This document shows, piece after piece, positions 44,151 to 53,573 of a DNA stretch of 64,000 bases (within the stretch, counting starts at the first letter, position 1; every line of letters begins with the position of its first letter). This DNA comes from Aquimarina sp. AU58 (GTDB taxonomy: Bacteria > Bacteroidota > Bacteroidia > Flavobacteriales > Flavobacteriaceae): contig NZ_OMPD01000006.1 in NCBI RefSeq assembly GCF_900312745.1, forward strand, positions 62,001 through 126,000, given 5' to 3'. The notes under the pieces were generated by a model. That model ran no database searches, had not been told where the DNA came from, and saw only the letters and a list, made by a program, of their open reading frames with translations. The position numbers were made by a program, and so were the translations under genes.

Positions 44151-44555
44151 CTATCCTTTATAATTTTCAGATAGTTTCTTTAGCACAGTGATTGCTTTAT
44201 GTTCATCTTTTTTGTCAACGAAAATATGATCATGATAATAGCCGGCAATTACATTACAACTAATTTTATGTTTTGCTAATTCTGTCGAAAAAATAGCTGT
44301 AAGACCTACTGCATCGAGTGAAGAATGAATTTTTAAAGTTATCCATGAAGCAATATATTCATAAGAGAGATTAAGATGTTCTGCCTTTTTACGATCAATT
44401 ATAATAGTTACTCCTTCGGGTTCTTTAAATTCACCAATACTATCTTCTCTGGGGATATGATCTGTATTTTTTACTGTAGAAAAAACAAACTCACCAGTTT
44501 GTAATACAGGAGACATGTTTCTGATTAAAGTAGTTAAATTAGTTTCTCCACTCAT
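44151..44555 (-). CDS. ACT domain-containing protein
   Basis: A 134-residue protein with two tandem ACT-like units (ACT_3/ACT_7 type), including TVKNTDHIPREDSIGEFKEPEGVTI split over residues 23-50, and KIHSSLDAVGLTAIFSTELA and NVIAGYYHDHIFV in the second. ACT units bind amino acids and regulate enzymes; this stand-alone protein has no fused enzyme. It starts 35 bp after tag on the same strand. Confidence 0.85.
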   Translation of the reverse strand: MSGETNLTTLIRNMSPVLQTGEFVFSTVKNTDHIPREDSIGEFKEPEGVTIIIDRKKAEHLNLSYEYIASWITLKIHSSLDAVGLTAIFSTELAKHKISCNVIAGYYHDHIFVDKKDEHKAITVLKKLSENYKG

Positions 44556-44590
44556 CTTTTGATATTTTTAATGGTTTTGTGTGTGATATG

Positions 44591-45154
44591 TTAAACTTCT
44601 TTGTATCTAAAACAGCCTACTTCGTGATCGTTTACCATACCAATAGCCTGCATAAAAGCATAAATCACGGTAGAACCCACAAACTTAAACCCTCGTTTTT
44701 TTAAATCTTTACTTACGATATCAGAAGTTTCTGTAGTCGCAGGGCAATCTTTATAATGAGGCCAACTGTTCTGAACTTGTTTTCCATCTACAAAACTCCA
44801 GATATATGTATTAAAACTACCAAACTCTTCTTGTATTTTAATAAAATTCTGAGCATTGGATATTGCAGAATTTACTTTTAGTTTATTGCGAATGATTCCA
44901 GCATTTTGTAATAATTCTTCTTTCTTTGTATCGTTATATTTAGCAACAATTTTATAATCAAAATTATCAAAAGCAACCCTAAAATTTTCTCGTTTTCGTA
45001 AAATGGTAATCCAACTCAAACCCGCCTGAAAAGTTTCAAGAATTAAAAATTCGAATAAAAGTTGTTCGTCGTGTAATGGTACTCCCCACTCAGTGTCATG
45101 ATAGGCTTCGTATAATGGGTCCCCAATACACCAACCACATCTGTGTTTTTGCAT
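44591..45154 (-). CDS. tag: DNA-3-methyladenine glycosylase I
   Basis: A 187-residue Tag that removes 3-methyladenine from DNA. The N-terminus has HRCGWCIGDPLYEAYHDTEW with zinc-site Cys and His; LETFQAGLSWITILRKRENF holds the catalytic region, and the C-terminal KFVGSTVIYAFMQAIGMVNDH ends with the second zinc pair (His and Cys in DHEVGC). Followed by the ACT-domain gene. Confidence 0.95.
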   Translation of the reverse strand: MQKHRCGWCIGDPLYEAYHDTEWGVPLHDEQLLFEFLILETFQAGLSWITILRKRENFRVAFDNFDYKIVAKYNDTKKEELLQNAGIIRNKLKVNSAISNAQNFIKIQEEFGSFNTYIWSFVDGKQVQNSWPHYKDCPATTETSDIVSKDLKKRGFKFVGSTVIYAFMQAIGMVNDHEVGCFRYKEV

Positions 45155-45206
45155 AATATATACTTAGTTTGTTTTTATCGATTAAATCTCTAAAATACTG
45201 TTTATT

Positions 45207-46514
45207 TTAAAAAGAAATTGAACAATCAGGAAGTAGTTTTTTGATTTTTTCTTTTTCTAAATCAGATAAGTTGTTACCAGATAGATGAATGATTTTTAAT
45301 TTTTTTAAATCTTTTATAGACTCTGGCAAAGAAGAGAGTTTATTACTATCTAAATAGAGTTGTTTTAAGTTTTTAAGTTTGTATAGGGATTCTGGTAAAC
45401 TTGCAATACTGTTATAAGACAAGGAAAGAGTTTCTAATTTTTTAAGTTTCTCAAAGGATTTTGGTAATTTCTTAAGTTGATTGCTTATGAGATACAGCTT
45501 TTGCAAATTTTTAAGCTCTCCTATTGATTCTGGTAGTTCTGTTAATTCGCTATCCGAAAGATATAGGATGTCAACATTTTTTTTGTTTTCTAAGGCCTTC
45601 TGCAAAGAGTAGTAACTGTTTTCGAAATTAATTTCACAATTAGGTAATAATTGTTTGCTTGTTTCTTTTTCTGCTTTAGAAAGCCTGTTGCCAGATAGGT
45701 TGAGGTCTTTTAAATTAGTAAGATTCTGAAAGGATTTTGGCAGCTCACTTATTTTATTAGCATTTAAGTACAGAAGTTTTAATTTTGAAAGGTTTCCGAA
45801 GGTTTCGGGAATACGATCTAACTTATTTTCTTTACAAATCAACCACTCTAAACTATTTAGATTTCCAAAAGATTCAGGCAATTCATCAATTTGATTATTT
45901 GATAGGTTTAGTGCTTCTATATTGTTTAGATTTCCAAATGTTAGAGGCAATTCAGAAAGTCGATTTCCTTCTATAAGAAGTTCTTGTAAGCTAGTAAGAT
46001 TACTAAAAGTATTAGATAACTCAACAAGTTGATTCTGTCTCAAATCTAATTTTTTTAAACTAGTAAGGCTACCAAAGGATTCGGGTAACATCTTGATTTG
46101 ATTATCTTTTAAAAATAACCATCCTAGTTTTTTTAAATTCCCGATAGACTCGGGGAGTGTAAGTATTTGATTTTCAGATAAAAATAAAACCTCTATGCTT
46201 TGCAAATCACCAAAAGATCCCGGTAGCTCAACGAGTTTATTCTTTTTTACATTAAGCGTTCTTAATTTTTTTAGATTCCCAATAGATTCTGGTAATTTAC
46301 TTATTTCATTTCCTTCCAGATTAAGGTATTGTAAATGTTTTAGTTGCGCTATAGAATCAGATAGTTTTGTGAGTTTAGTGTGGCTAAGATCTAGTTTGTA
46401 TGCCTGGTCTTTATTGATTAATGCCTCTTGTAATGAGGTGTAAATTTTATTTTCCTGACCAATAGCGGTTATACATCCTAGTAATAGTATAATTATAGTA
46501 AATGATTTTTTCAT
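45207..46514 (-). CDS. secreted leucine-rich repeat protein with two capped LRR blocks
   Basis: A 435-residue protein with signal peptide (cleavage likely near AIGQ, residue 20) and about fifteen 23-residue LRRs of the LPESFGNLxxLxxLxLxxN kind. It is built from two blocks: residues 22-298 and 299-435 each start with YxSLQxALxNK and end with a cap LSGNxLS...LLPxCxI.F. The second block is the shorter. Such LRRs serve protein binding; partner unknown. It lies 134 bp downstream of a WGR-domain gene on the same strand. Confidence 0.9.
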   Translation of the reverse strand: MKKSFTIIILLLGCITAIGQENKIYTSLQEALINKDQAYKLDLSHTKLTKLSDSIAQLKHLQYLNLEGNEISKLPESIGNLKKLRTLNVKKNKLVELPGSFGDLQSIEVLFLSENQILTLPESIGNLKKLGWLFLKDNQIKMLPESFGSLTSLKKLDLRQNQLVELSNTFSNLTSLQELLIEGNRLSELPLTFGNLNNIEALNLSNNQIDELPESFGNLNSLEWLICKENKLDRIPETFGNLSKLKLLYLNANKISELPKSFQNLTNLKDLNLSGNRLSKAEKETSKQLLPNCEINFENSYYSLQKALENKKNVDILYLSDSELTELPESIGELKNLQKLYLISNQLKKLPKSFEKLKKLETLSLSYNSIASLPESLYKLKNLKQLYLDSNKLSSLPESIKDLKKLKIIHLSGNNLSDLEKEKIKKLLPDCSISF

Positions 46515-46648
46515 GTATTTAAATTTTCTATCGAAAACCCCTTAAAATAATGCTATACGTCTGTAATGTGTAAAGTGTATAATTCCCCCTCTTGTAAAGT
46601 TATTATTTAAATTCCTGACTGTTAGCTTTAAAATCATATTTTTTTGTT

Positions 46649-48922
46649 TTATTTCTGATAAAAATATTTTTCAGTGGTCGATATGTATCCTTTTTTTATT
46701 TTTTGCTCAATAAGCTTTTTTCCTTCTTTATGTGCCGTGTCTATATCCTTAAATTCTTTTGTTTTTGATTGTCCTTTTGTGCCTATTTTACCATAAGTTA
46801 TAGTAAAAATTTCTTGGTAGTGCACTATTTTCCAGAATTTTGCTGATTTTTCGTCTTTATATTCTAAATAAACATTTTGTTCTGCATCTCTAATAAATTC
46901 CAGAGCACTTTCTAAAGCATCATTTATTTCTTCGGTAAGATCTTCCATATTTATGGTCATATTTCCAAAACGTTTTTCGACACTGGTGCTTCTGTTATGT
47001 TCTTTAATCCAGTTTTTTGCTAGTGGATTCTCGCAGTAATAAATGGTACGGATGGCTTCAGCACTACCTCCGGGAATTTTGGAATGGTTTTTTTCTAAAA
47101 ACATAAAGGTGTTTTCGAGCATGGTTTCAATTTGCTCTTTATTAAACCTATTAGTAGGGTTTATTTTAGTATCATATTCTTTAGAAAGTAATTTTGTGAA
47201 AATAGCTTCTGATAAGTGTGGTATTTTTTGAAGGGTGTCTTCATCAAGTAATAATGTGTTGACAACGAAATTAAAAATATCGGGTAATTGTAAAACATTC
47301 AGGAAAAACATACAGGCAACTCCAGGAGCTTTTTCTGCATTATATTTACTTTCAAATTCACTTTCTGGTAGTATAAACCATGACTTTACAATTTCGATAT
47401 TGGGATCATTCTCATCTTTGATTAAATGAGGAAATTCTTCTGCGAAAATTTCGAGAATATTATGATGATATAATCCTAAGTTAGAAAACAGTTGTGTAAT
47501 AGTTTGTTGCTTATCAGGAAGGTCATTTAGATACAAGAAATAAAAGGCTCGTTTTGATAGTTCATATTCATTAATGTTTTCTATAACCTGATATAATAGT
47601 TTTTCTTCTAGAGAAGAGAATACAGCATCTGTTTTTTTATATAAACGTTCTTTTTCGGCTGTGGTCGTTTCAAAATCATCATAATCTTTAAAAATGTCGG
47701 TGAGTTTTCCTAAAATCTTTTGAACGGTATCAGAATCAGGAGTAGATTCTCCCATTACAGTTAATAAATCTGCATATTCTTTGGAGGCAGTATTTCCTTT
47801 GAAGTAAAAATTGACCGCCTTTTTAAGAAGATCTTTTTCTGTAAAAAGATCTTTTAAATCCCAAATCATGATTTGTGCAAACTTACGCCGTATGTTTTCT
47901 TTCCAGATTTTCTTTCCATCGAGGAGTTCTTCTAAAAAACGATTTGCATATTTTGTTTTGTCTTTTGTATTGGGACTACATGCCAATATATAAGATAGTA
48001 AACTGATTTCTTGTGTTGTAGCCGTTTTGATTATTTCATCAAACTCAATCCATTTATTATGTTTTTTTAAGTTATTTTTTAGCCATCGCATGCGTTTGAT
48101 CATGTTTTTTTCTGCCTGAGGATATATAATTATAGACAGCCACCATTGTTGTATATTATCTTCTTTCCCTCTAAATTCATAAGATTGAGTATTAAACACT
48201 AAGTATGCACGTCTTCTTAAGAACAGGTTTTCAAAACTATCCTCCTCATCACAATAAGAATATTCATCATGTATCTGCAGATCATAAAAAGCATCGGTTG
48301 TATTAAAAAAACCAAGAGCCATTTTAAAATATTCTAGTTGTTCTTCTAATTGATTAGCAAGTACTATGTTTTTTACTTCCTCATATCTTTTATCTAAAGA
48401 AAAACCAAAATGTAATAACCAATATAAAGCTAAATGAGGATCATTTATGAATTCGGTTTTTTCATTTTCATAGTCTTTGTCTATGTCATTGGGGGTATCC
48501 CATACGCCATAGGGAGTTACTTCTGTTTGATGAGCCCAATCTCTAAAAAGCATAGAGAACCAATGGTATCGTTCCATAAGTGCTACCGCATCGACTTTTA
48601 GTTTTAATGCTTGTTGTTTATAATCTACTTTGGGATAGTGTTCTGGGTTTTTTAGTTTTACTTTATAGATTCTAGAAGATTCATGATCAATACCATAAGT
48701 ACCACTTTTACCTCTTATGTCATTTACAACCCAATCACCGCTTTCGGGATAGATGGTATTACCTTTTATCTCTCGATCTTCGCCAACATAAATATTTTTG
48801 CATCCTGCCCAGTCTGAATAATATTCTCCCCAGTTTTTCATTGCAGATTCAAATTCTATAGCGTAATCGTTATCCGTTTTTGTTTTACTGTTTTTTGATC
48901 CGGTATTCTTGGGAGATTCCAT
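46649..48922 (-). CDS. WGR domain protein with helical N-terminal region
   Basis: A 757-residue protein. The C-terminus (about 680-752) is a WGR domain: KFWKIVHYQEIFTITYGKIG and a GY end near 745. WGR domains occur in PARPs and MolR-like bacterial proteins and often bind nucleic acid. The large N-terminal part (about 40-670) is helical with HEAT-like character and has no enzyme motif that I recognise. It is cytoplasmic by lack of a signal. An LRR protein gene follows; a link is only suggested by position. About 290 bp without a gene lies upstream. Confidence 0.8.
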   Translation of the reverse strand: MESPKNTGSKNSKTKTDNDYAIEFESAMKNWGEYYSDWAGCKNIYVGEDREIKGNTIYPESGDWVVNDIRGKSGTYGIDHESSRIYKVKLKNPEHYPKVDYKQQALKLKVDAVALMERYHWFSMLFRDWAHQTEVTPYGVWDTPNDIDKDYENEKTEFINDPHLALYWLLHFGFSLDKRYEEVKNIVLANQLEEQLEYFKMALGFFNTTDAFYDLQIHDEYSYCDEEDSFENLFLRRRAYLVFNTQSYEFRGKEDNIQQWWLSIIIYPQAEKNMIKRMRWLKNNLKKHNKWIEFDEIIKTATTQEISLLSYILACSPNTKDKTKYANRFLEELLDGKKIWKENIRRKFAQIMIWDLKDLFTEKDLLKKAVNFYFKGNTASKEYADLLTVMGESTPDSDTVQKILGKLTDIFKDYDDFETTTAEKERLYKKTDAVFSSLEEKLLYQVIENINEYELSKRAFYFLYLNDLPDKQQTITQLFSNLGLYHHNILEIFAEEFPHLIKDENDPNIEIVKSWFILPESEFESKYNAEKAPGVACMFFLNVLQLPDIFNFVVNTLLLDEDTLQKIPHLSEAIFTKLLSKEYDTKINPTNRFNKEQIETMLENTFMFLEKNHSKIPGGSAEAIRTIYYCENPLAKNWIKEHNRSTSVEKRFGNMTINMEDLTEEINDALESALEFIRDAEQNVYLEYKDEKSAKFWKIVHYQEIFTITYGKIGTKGQSKTKEFKDIDTAHKEGKKLIEQKIKKGYISTTEKYFYQK

Positions 48923-49164
48923 ATAATTAGATTAGTTATTAGCTACTTTTTATGATATATATACGTCTGTTTTATATTAAAATCAAAAAAAAGACTAGAA
49001 TACAAAGATTCAAATCTAATCGTATGTAGAGTACACTATTAACCGTATAAATGTACTCACTGTTTTCAGGGAGTATAGAATATCTGTAAGTTTTAAAGAT
49101 AACTATCGTCTATGTATAAGAAACCTTCAAAAATTGACAGTTATACGATTTTGATCTATGCGTT

Positions 49165-49197
49165 TTTGATATAAAAATATTGTTTTACCTATTTTTG
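49165..49197 (+). promoter_or_regulatory. promoter of the thioredoxin-like gene
   Basis: TTTG (49165-49168), a 21-nt spacer and TATTTTTG (49190-49197). It lies 12 bp before ATG 49210 and after the ATG at 49180, so it decides for the later start. The rest of 48923-49164 shows no gene. Confidence 0.6.
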
Positions 49198-49209
49198 AGA
49201 CCTATAATT

Positions 49210-49824
49210 ATGGAGCAACCTACTACAATGACAATACCCGAATTGATAACTCAAGGAATTGATAATTCCTACACGTACCAGGAATATAAGAGCCTGATTA
49301 GTGACTTGTTAACCGAAAATAAATCTACTGGTCACGAACAATCTGAAGCATTAACAAATTATAGTATGCTTAATGATCGTAGAATGAAACGATGGGATAA
49401 GACTTTGAAAATCGATAAGTCGATTAGTACCTCATTTTCTAATGCCGATCTAAATGTAACCTGGGTGGTATTAACAGAGGGATGGTGTGGAGATGCTGCA
49501 CATGTGTTACCTGTATTGAATAAACTTGCAGAATTAAATGATGGGATAGATTTAAAAATTATCTCTAGAGATGATCACGATGAGTTGATGAATAATTTTT
49601 TAACCAACGGAGGAAAATCAATACCTAAATTAATTGTGTATGATAATCAAAACAAAGAAGTGTTAAATTCGTGGGGCCCCAGGCCTTCTGTAGCAACACA
49701 AATGGTAAATGATTATAAAGAGCAACACGGTAGCTTAGACCCAGAGTTTAAGCAAGATTTACAAGTTTGGTATAACAAGGACAAAGGTGCAAATATTGCA
49801 GAAGATCTGGCGGATTTGTTATAA
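49210..49824 (+). CDS. thioredoxin family protein
   Basis: A 204-residue cytoplasmic protein of the thioredoxin_9 type. The active-site position reads TEGWCGDAAHVLPVL (about 92-106), with a single Cys in place of CxxC, followed by the cis-Pro region KSIPKLIVYD. With one Cys it cannot be a normal disulfide reductase; it may work by a mono-thiol mechanism or as a binding protein. Start chosen by the promoter at 49165-49197. A 12-bp hairpin follows. Confidence 0.85.
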   Translation: MEQPTTMTIPELITQGIDNSYTYQEYKSLISDLLTENKSTGHEQSEALTNYSMLNDRRMKRWDKTLKIDKSISTSFSNADLNVTWVVLTEGWCGDAAHVLPVLNKLAELNDGIDLKIISRDDHDELMNNFLTNGGKSIPKLIVYDNQNKEVLNSWGPRPSVATQMVNDYKEQHGSLDPEFKQDLQVWYNKDKGANIAEDLADLL

Positions 49825-49837
49825 TTATATAGTATCA

Positions 49838-49867
49838 AAACCTCATAAGTTTTAGCTTATGAGGTTT
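49838..49867 (+). terminator. hairpin after the thioredoxin-like gene
   Basis: AAACCTCATAAG pairs perfectly with CTTATGAGGTTT (12 bp, 6-nt loop). Only three T follow, so termination may be weak. Confidence 0.55.
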
Positions 49868-49934
49868 GGTAAAATGAGTTTAAAAAAAATAACGTATTGT
49901 AATAATGTTAGATTTTTTCCTGAAATAAATTTGA

Positions 49935-50639
49935 TTATTTAATAATTTCTAGTTTAACTCTAATAGCATCAGGATCATAAAAGTTTGAATCTCCTGCATA
50001 TCCTGTAGAACCTCCTCCTTGTGATAACCACGGAGTATATTTAGCAATTCCTTTCTTTGAAGAACTGGTTCCGCCATCTGTTAATTGAATTCCAAACCGA
50101 ACATCTTCTACAGTTAATCCTGCATATGGCCTTGTTTGTATCATAAACCTAACAGCATCAAAATCATATGCATTCGAATCTGTGGCCCATGATGACCATC
50201 CTCCACCTTGGCTTGCCCAAGGGGTATATCTAACTAAGCCAGCATTGTTACCAGAACTACCCCCGTCTGATAATTGAATAGCAATCCTAAAATCTAGGTT
50301 TTTTAAATTTTTTGTTGTCCTGGTAATCAGATTTAAGACAATCCAATCTGGATCATAAAAGTTTGAATCTCCTCCCCATTCTGACCATTGATTCTGCTTG
50401 TTTGCAGCCCATCCGGTGCTCTCGACATTACCTTGTTGATTCCCTAGTCCGTTGTCGCCCAGATAAAAATCAAGCTTGATATCTCTGTTGGCTCCAGTTC
50501 CTGCTTTTTCTACATTGTTTTCAATACTTGTTTCTATTTCATCATCTAAATTTGATTGGCAAGCTGTTAAACAAATAAAAGTAGATAATACAAGTTTTGA
50601 TACTAAATTAAAACGCCTTTTTGTCATTGTTTTTTTCAT
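49935..50639 (-). CDS. lipoprotein with three tandem repeats, function unknown
   Basis: A 234-residue lipoprotein (lipobox LTAC, Cys27). After a short acidic linker there are three repeats of about 64 residues (53-106, 116-169, 180-233), each ending in a Trp/Gly-rich stretch and a D-S-N-x-Y-D motif such as DSNFYDPDAIRV. I do not recognise the family; the layout recalls small beta repeats with exposed Trp like the clostridial hydrophobic-W repeat, but the motif is different. Likely on the cell surface or in the periplasm; ligand binding is a guess. Upstream is a 635-bp stretch without genes. Confidence 0.75.
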   Translation of the reverse strand: MKKTMTKRRFNLVSKLVLSTFICLTACQSNLDDEIETSIENNVEKAGTGANRDIKLDFYLGDNGLGNQQGNVESTGWAANKQNQWSEWGGDSNFYDPDWIVLNLITRTTKNLKNLDFRIAIQLSDGGSSGNNAGLVRYTPWASQGGGWSSWATDSNAYDFDAVRFMIQTRPYAGLTVEDVRFGIQLTDGGTSSSKKGIAKYTPWLSQGGGSTGYAGDSNFYDPDAIRVKLEIIK

Positions 50640-51274
50640 GATTTTTGTGATTTATTATAAAGTTGATTAAGTCTTTGTTATGAAGTGTAAAATGCTTCTA
50701 TATAAAAGTAGTTAATAACCAATATAAGTAGGATACGGGATCTCCGTAGTTGATAGTTGTTTTCTTTTTATGAAAACATAATATATTTAAAATCAATGAA
50801 TTGCGGGTGTTTTTGATTTGATTCTTTATGAATAATAACTTTATGATAACATGAAATTCATACAGGAAAATTTACTTTGGAAAGAATGGTTTTGAAAGAA
50901 AATCAACCTAAAAAAACAAGTGAATTTTTGGCACAACCATTATAAACATAAGCTTTATCAATAGATTGATATTTTTTTAAATATATCTTGGATATAACTT
51001 AAGGTTTACAACAAGTATCGTTTCATATTTAGATGTATTGGTCTTAGAAGTAGTTCAAACTATAGTAGTCTTACCAAAATAATAACGGTTCTAAAATAAA
51101 AGGGAATTATACAGTATGATTGGTGCCTTATCCAAACTGAATAAAAGCTTTTCTTTCTCAGTTACTATAAATACTACTACTAGATTTGTTTAAAGAGAAA
51201 AATTTCAACACTAAATAGTATCGCGAAACACTAACTTGCTTTATAATATGGAATAACTAATATATTAGATTACT
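50640..51274. other. 635-bp region without recognisable gene
   Basis: Very AT-rich. Only ORFs under about 20 codons occur (for example MKFIQENLLWKEWF near 50851), none convincing. No tRNA, clear terminator or strong promoter pair was found. It may hold a decayed gene or the control region of the repeat lipoprotein. Confidence 0.4.
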
Positions 51275-51961
51275 TTAACCACCATAATTAAAGTAATACG
51301 TAATAGTACCTTCTTGTTCTTCGATATCAGAACGAGAAAATAAAGCTTTTCTGGCATAATCCATAGCATTGTCAAAAAGACATTCGTTTCTGGTAGTAGA
51401 ATTTCTCTTGTCTATTTTGGTATTAATTACATATCCATTTTTATTGACTTCGATTTTTACTACTACTTTACCATTTCCGTTACATGTGTATACTGGGTTA
51501 GGTAGATCTATAGATTTTCTGTTTTTCAAGCTATAAGTAAGAGAACTGTTTCTGTTGTTGGTTTCTTTACCTTCGGGTTCTGGTTTTTCCTTTTTTTCAT
51601 TTTCTTCCTCTTCATCAATAGGGACCTCTCCTTCTGTTGGTGCAGCTTCTTCACTTTCTTCTGCGGAATTTTCGGCTTCTGTTAATGATTTCATTCGTTG
51701 TTCAAACTCATCTGGGTCTTCAAAATCCTCATTAAAAGCGGCATGTGTTCTTTTGGCGGCAATTAATTGTCGATCATCCTGAGCGATTAGTTCTTCTTCG
51801 GGCTCTTCTTCTTCGGCAAGGAACTCCTCGGGGATTTCCATTAAGATTTCAGATTGTTCTTTTTTCTTATTTATCATATTGATATTGTAAAGACTTAGAA
51901 CGACGATTCCCATCAACATCGATGTGATAATCAAAGCTTTATGTTTTTCTACAAATTCCAT
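51275..51961 (-). CDS. TonB-like energy transducer with acidic linker
   Basis: A 228-residue protein: one N-terminal TM helix (about 9-27), a long linker (about 35-145) very rich in Glu, and a C-terminal TonB-like domain (about 155-228, GKVVVKIEVNKNGYVINTKI). TonB linkers are usually Pro/Lys-rich; here it is acidic. It may be a TonB family member for another task than receptor driving. It is the last gene of the ftsX-uppP-truB run, 33 bp after truB. Confidence 0.8.
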   Translation of the reverse strand: MEFVEKHKALIITSMLMGIVVLSLYNINMINKKKEQSEILMEIPEEFLAEEEEPEEELIAQDDRQLIAAKRTHAAFNEDFEDPDEFEQRMKSLTEAENSAEESEEAAPTEGEVPIDEEEENEKKEKPEPEGKETNNRNSSLTYSLKNRKSIDLPNPVYTCNGNGKVVVKIEVNKNGYVINTKIDKRNSTTRNECLFDNAMDYARKALFSRSDIEEQEGTITYYFNYGG

Positions 51962-51994
51962 AGGTAATTATAACTACTTTTATTCTACAATATT

Positions 51995-52702
51995 TTATGT
52001 AGTTTCAATTTTTGGGCGTAACTGGTTTTCAAAAGACTCTATTGTAGTCGCATCTTCAACCGAAAATGATCCTATTTTAGTTCTTCTTAAAACAGTTAAG
52101 TGAGCCCCGCTATTTAATGCTTTTCCAAAATCATGTGCCAATGATCTAATATATGTCCCTTTGCTGCATAGAACTCTAAACTCTACTTCTGGGAATTTGA
52201 TTTTAGTGATTTCAAATTCGGTTATAGTAATTTTTCGAGAGTTAATTTCTACAGTTTCTCCTTCTCGGGCATATTCATACAATCGTTTACCGTCTTTTTT
52301 TAAAGCTGAAAAAATAGGAGGGTATTGCTCTATTTCTCCAATAAAAAGAGAAGTTGTTTTATGAATAATTTCTTCAGAAATATGATCTACAGGAAAAGTC
52401 TGATCAATCTCGGTTTCTAAATCATAAGAAGGTGTTGTGGCTCCAAGTAATATTGTCCCGGTGTATTCTTTGGCTTGTCCTTGAAATTCTTGTATACGCT
52501 TAGTGTATTTTCCTGTACAGATAAGTAATAATCCTGTTGCAAGAGGATCAAGTGTTCCTGCATGACCTACTTTAATTTTTTTGATACCAAAATTTTTCCG
52601 GATAAGCCAACGAAGTTTATTTACAACTTGGAAAGATGTCCATTGCAGCGGTTTATCGATCAAAAGAACTTGACCGTCTTTATAATTTTGTTCGGTTAGC
52701 AT
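51995..52702 (-). CDS. truB: tRNA pseudouridine(55) synthase TruB
   Basis: A 235-residue TruB of the short type without C-terminal PUA domain. The catalytic Asp is in KVGHAGTLDPLATGLL (about 42-57), with the Tyr motif YTGTILLGATTPSYD and the RLYEYAREGE loop. It makes pseudouridine 55 in the T-loop of tRNAs. It starts 12 bp after uppP. Confidence 0.96.
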   Translation of the reverse strand: MLTEQNYKDGQVLLIDKPLQWTSFQVVNKLRWLIRKNFGIKKIKVGHAGTLDPLATGLLLICTGKYTKRIQEFQGQAKEYTGTILLGATTPSYDLETEIDQTFPVDHISEEIIHKTTSLFIGEIEQYPPIFSALKKDGKRLYEYAREGETVEINSRKITITEFEITKIKFPEVEFRVLCSKGTYIRSLAHDFGKALNSGAHLTVLRRTKIGSFSVEDATTIESFENQLRPKIETT

Positions 52703-52714
52703 TATAGATGGGGG

Positions 52715-53509
52715 CTATTTAATAAAACCAAAACTGATGGCTAATAAACCAACAAGTATACAATATACGGCAAAATAAGTTAACTTACTCTTTTTAACCA
52801 AAGAAATCATCCAGGTACATGCAAAAAGCCCTGAGACAAATGCAGCTAGAAAGCCAAGTGCCAAAGGAATACTGTTTTCTGATGAAAAAATAAGATCTCC
52901 ACCAAGTATATCTTTAGCAATTTTTCCTAAAATTAAAGGGATAACCATTAAGAAAGAAAAGCGAGCGGCTTTGGTTTTGTCATTTCCTAACAATACCGAA
53001 GTAGATATTGTAGCACCACTTCTCGAAATTCCTGGAAGCATTGCGATTGCCTGAGCAACACCAATTACAAATGCATTTGAGTTGCTAACTGATTTTCGAG
53101 TGCTTTTAGCTTTATCTGCAAACCATAATAGCGCAGCTGTAATGAGTAACATAAAACCAACAAACATAATATTGCCTCCAAAAAGTTTTTCTAATTGTTC
53201 TTCAAAAAATAAACCTACTAAAACAGCAGGAATCATAGAAATAATGATTTTAAAAGAAAAGAGAGTTTCTTCGTTTTTTTCGAATTTCAATATTCCTTTT
53301 ACAATCTCTACTATATCCTTTCTAAACACTACTATGGTACTAAGCGCAGTTGCAAAATGTAGAACTACAGTAAAAAGTAAAGATTCTTCTGGTACACTTT
53401 GATCACCTAAAATAGCTTTGCCAAGCTCGAGATGACCACTAGAAGAAACAGGTAAGAATTCGGTAAGCCCTTGTACTATACCTAGAATAATTGCGTCGAT
53501 AATTTCCAT
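52715..53509 (-). CDS. uppP: undecaprenyl-diphosphate phosphatase UppP (BacA)
   Basis: A 264-residue membrane enzyme that makes undecaprenyl phosphate for cell-wall synthesis. Motifs: GLTEFLPVSSSGHLEL (about 15-30) and LPGISRSGATIS (about 157-168), both with catalytic residues; about eight TM helices. The wall-building context fits with ftsX upstream. Loss or gain alters bacitracin response in other bacteria. Confidence 0.96.
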   Translation of the reverse strand: MEIIDAIILGIVQGLTEFLPVSSSGHLELGKAILGDQSVPEESLLFTVVLHFATALSTIVVFRKDIVEIVKGILKFEKNEETLFSFKIIISMIPAVLVGLFFEEQLEKLFGGNIMFVGFMLLITAALLWFADKAKSTRKSVSNSNAFVIGVAQAIAMLPGISRSGATISTSVLLGNDKTKAARFSFLMVIPLILGKIAKDILGGDLIFSSENSIPLALGFLAAFVSGLFACTWMISLVKKSKLTYFAVYCILVGLLAISFGFIK

Positions 53510-53573
53510 AGAGAATTTTGGGATTTCTTAAATTTGACGCAAAGATATAACTACCGTAAAATAAAATGATAAA

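Noticed and set aside
50851-50895. Short ORF MKFIQENLLWKEWF
   Set aside because: Only 14 codons, no promoter or conserved feature; cannot be separated from chance.
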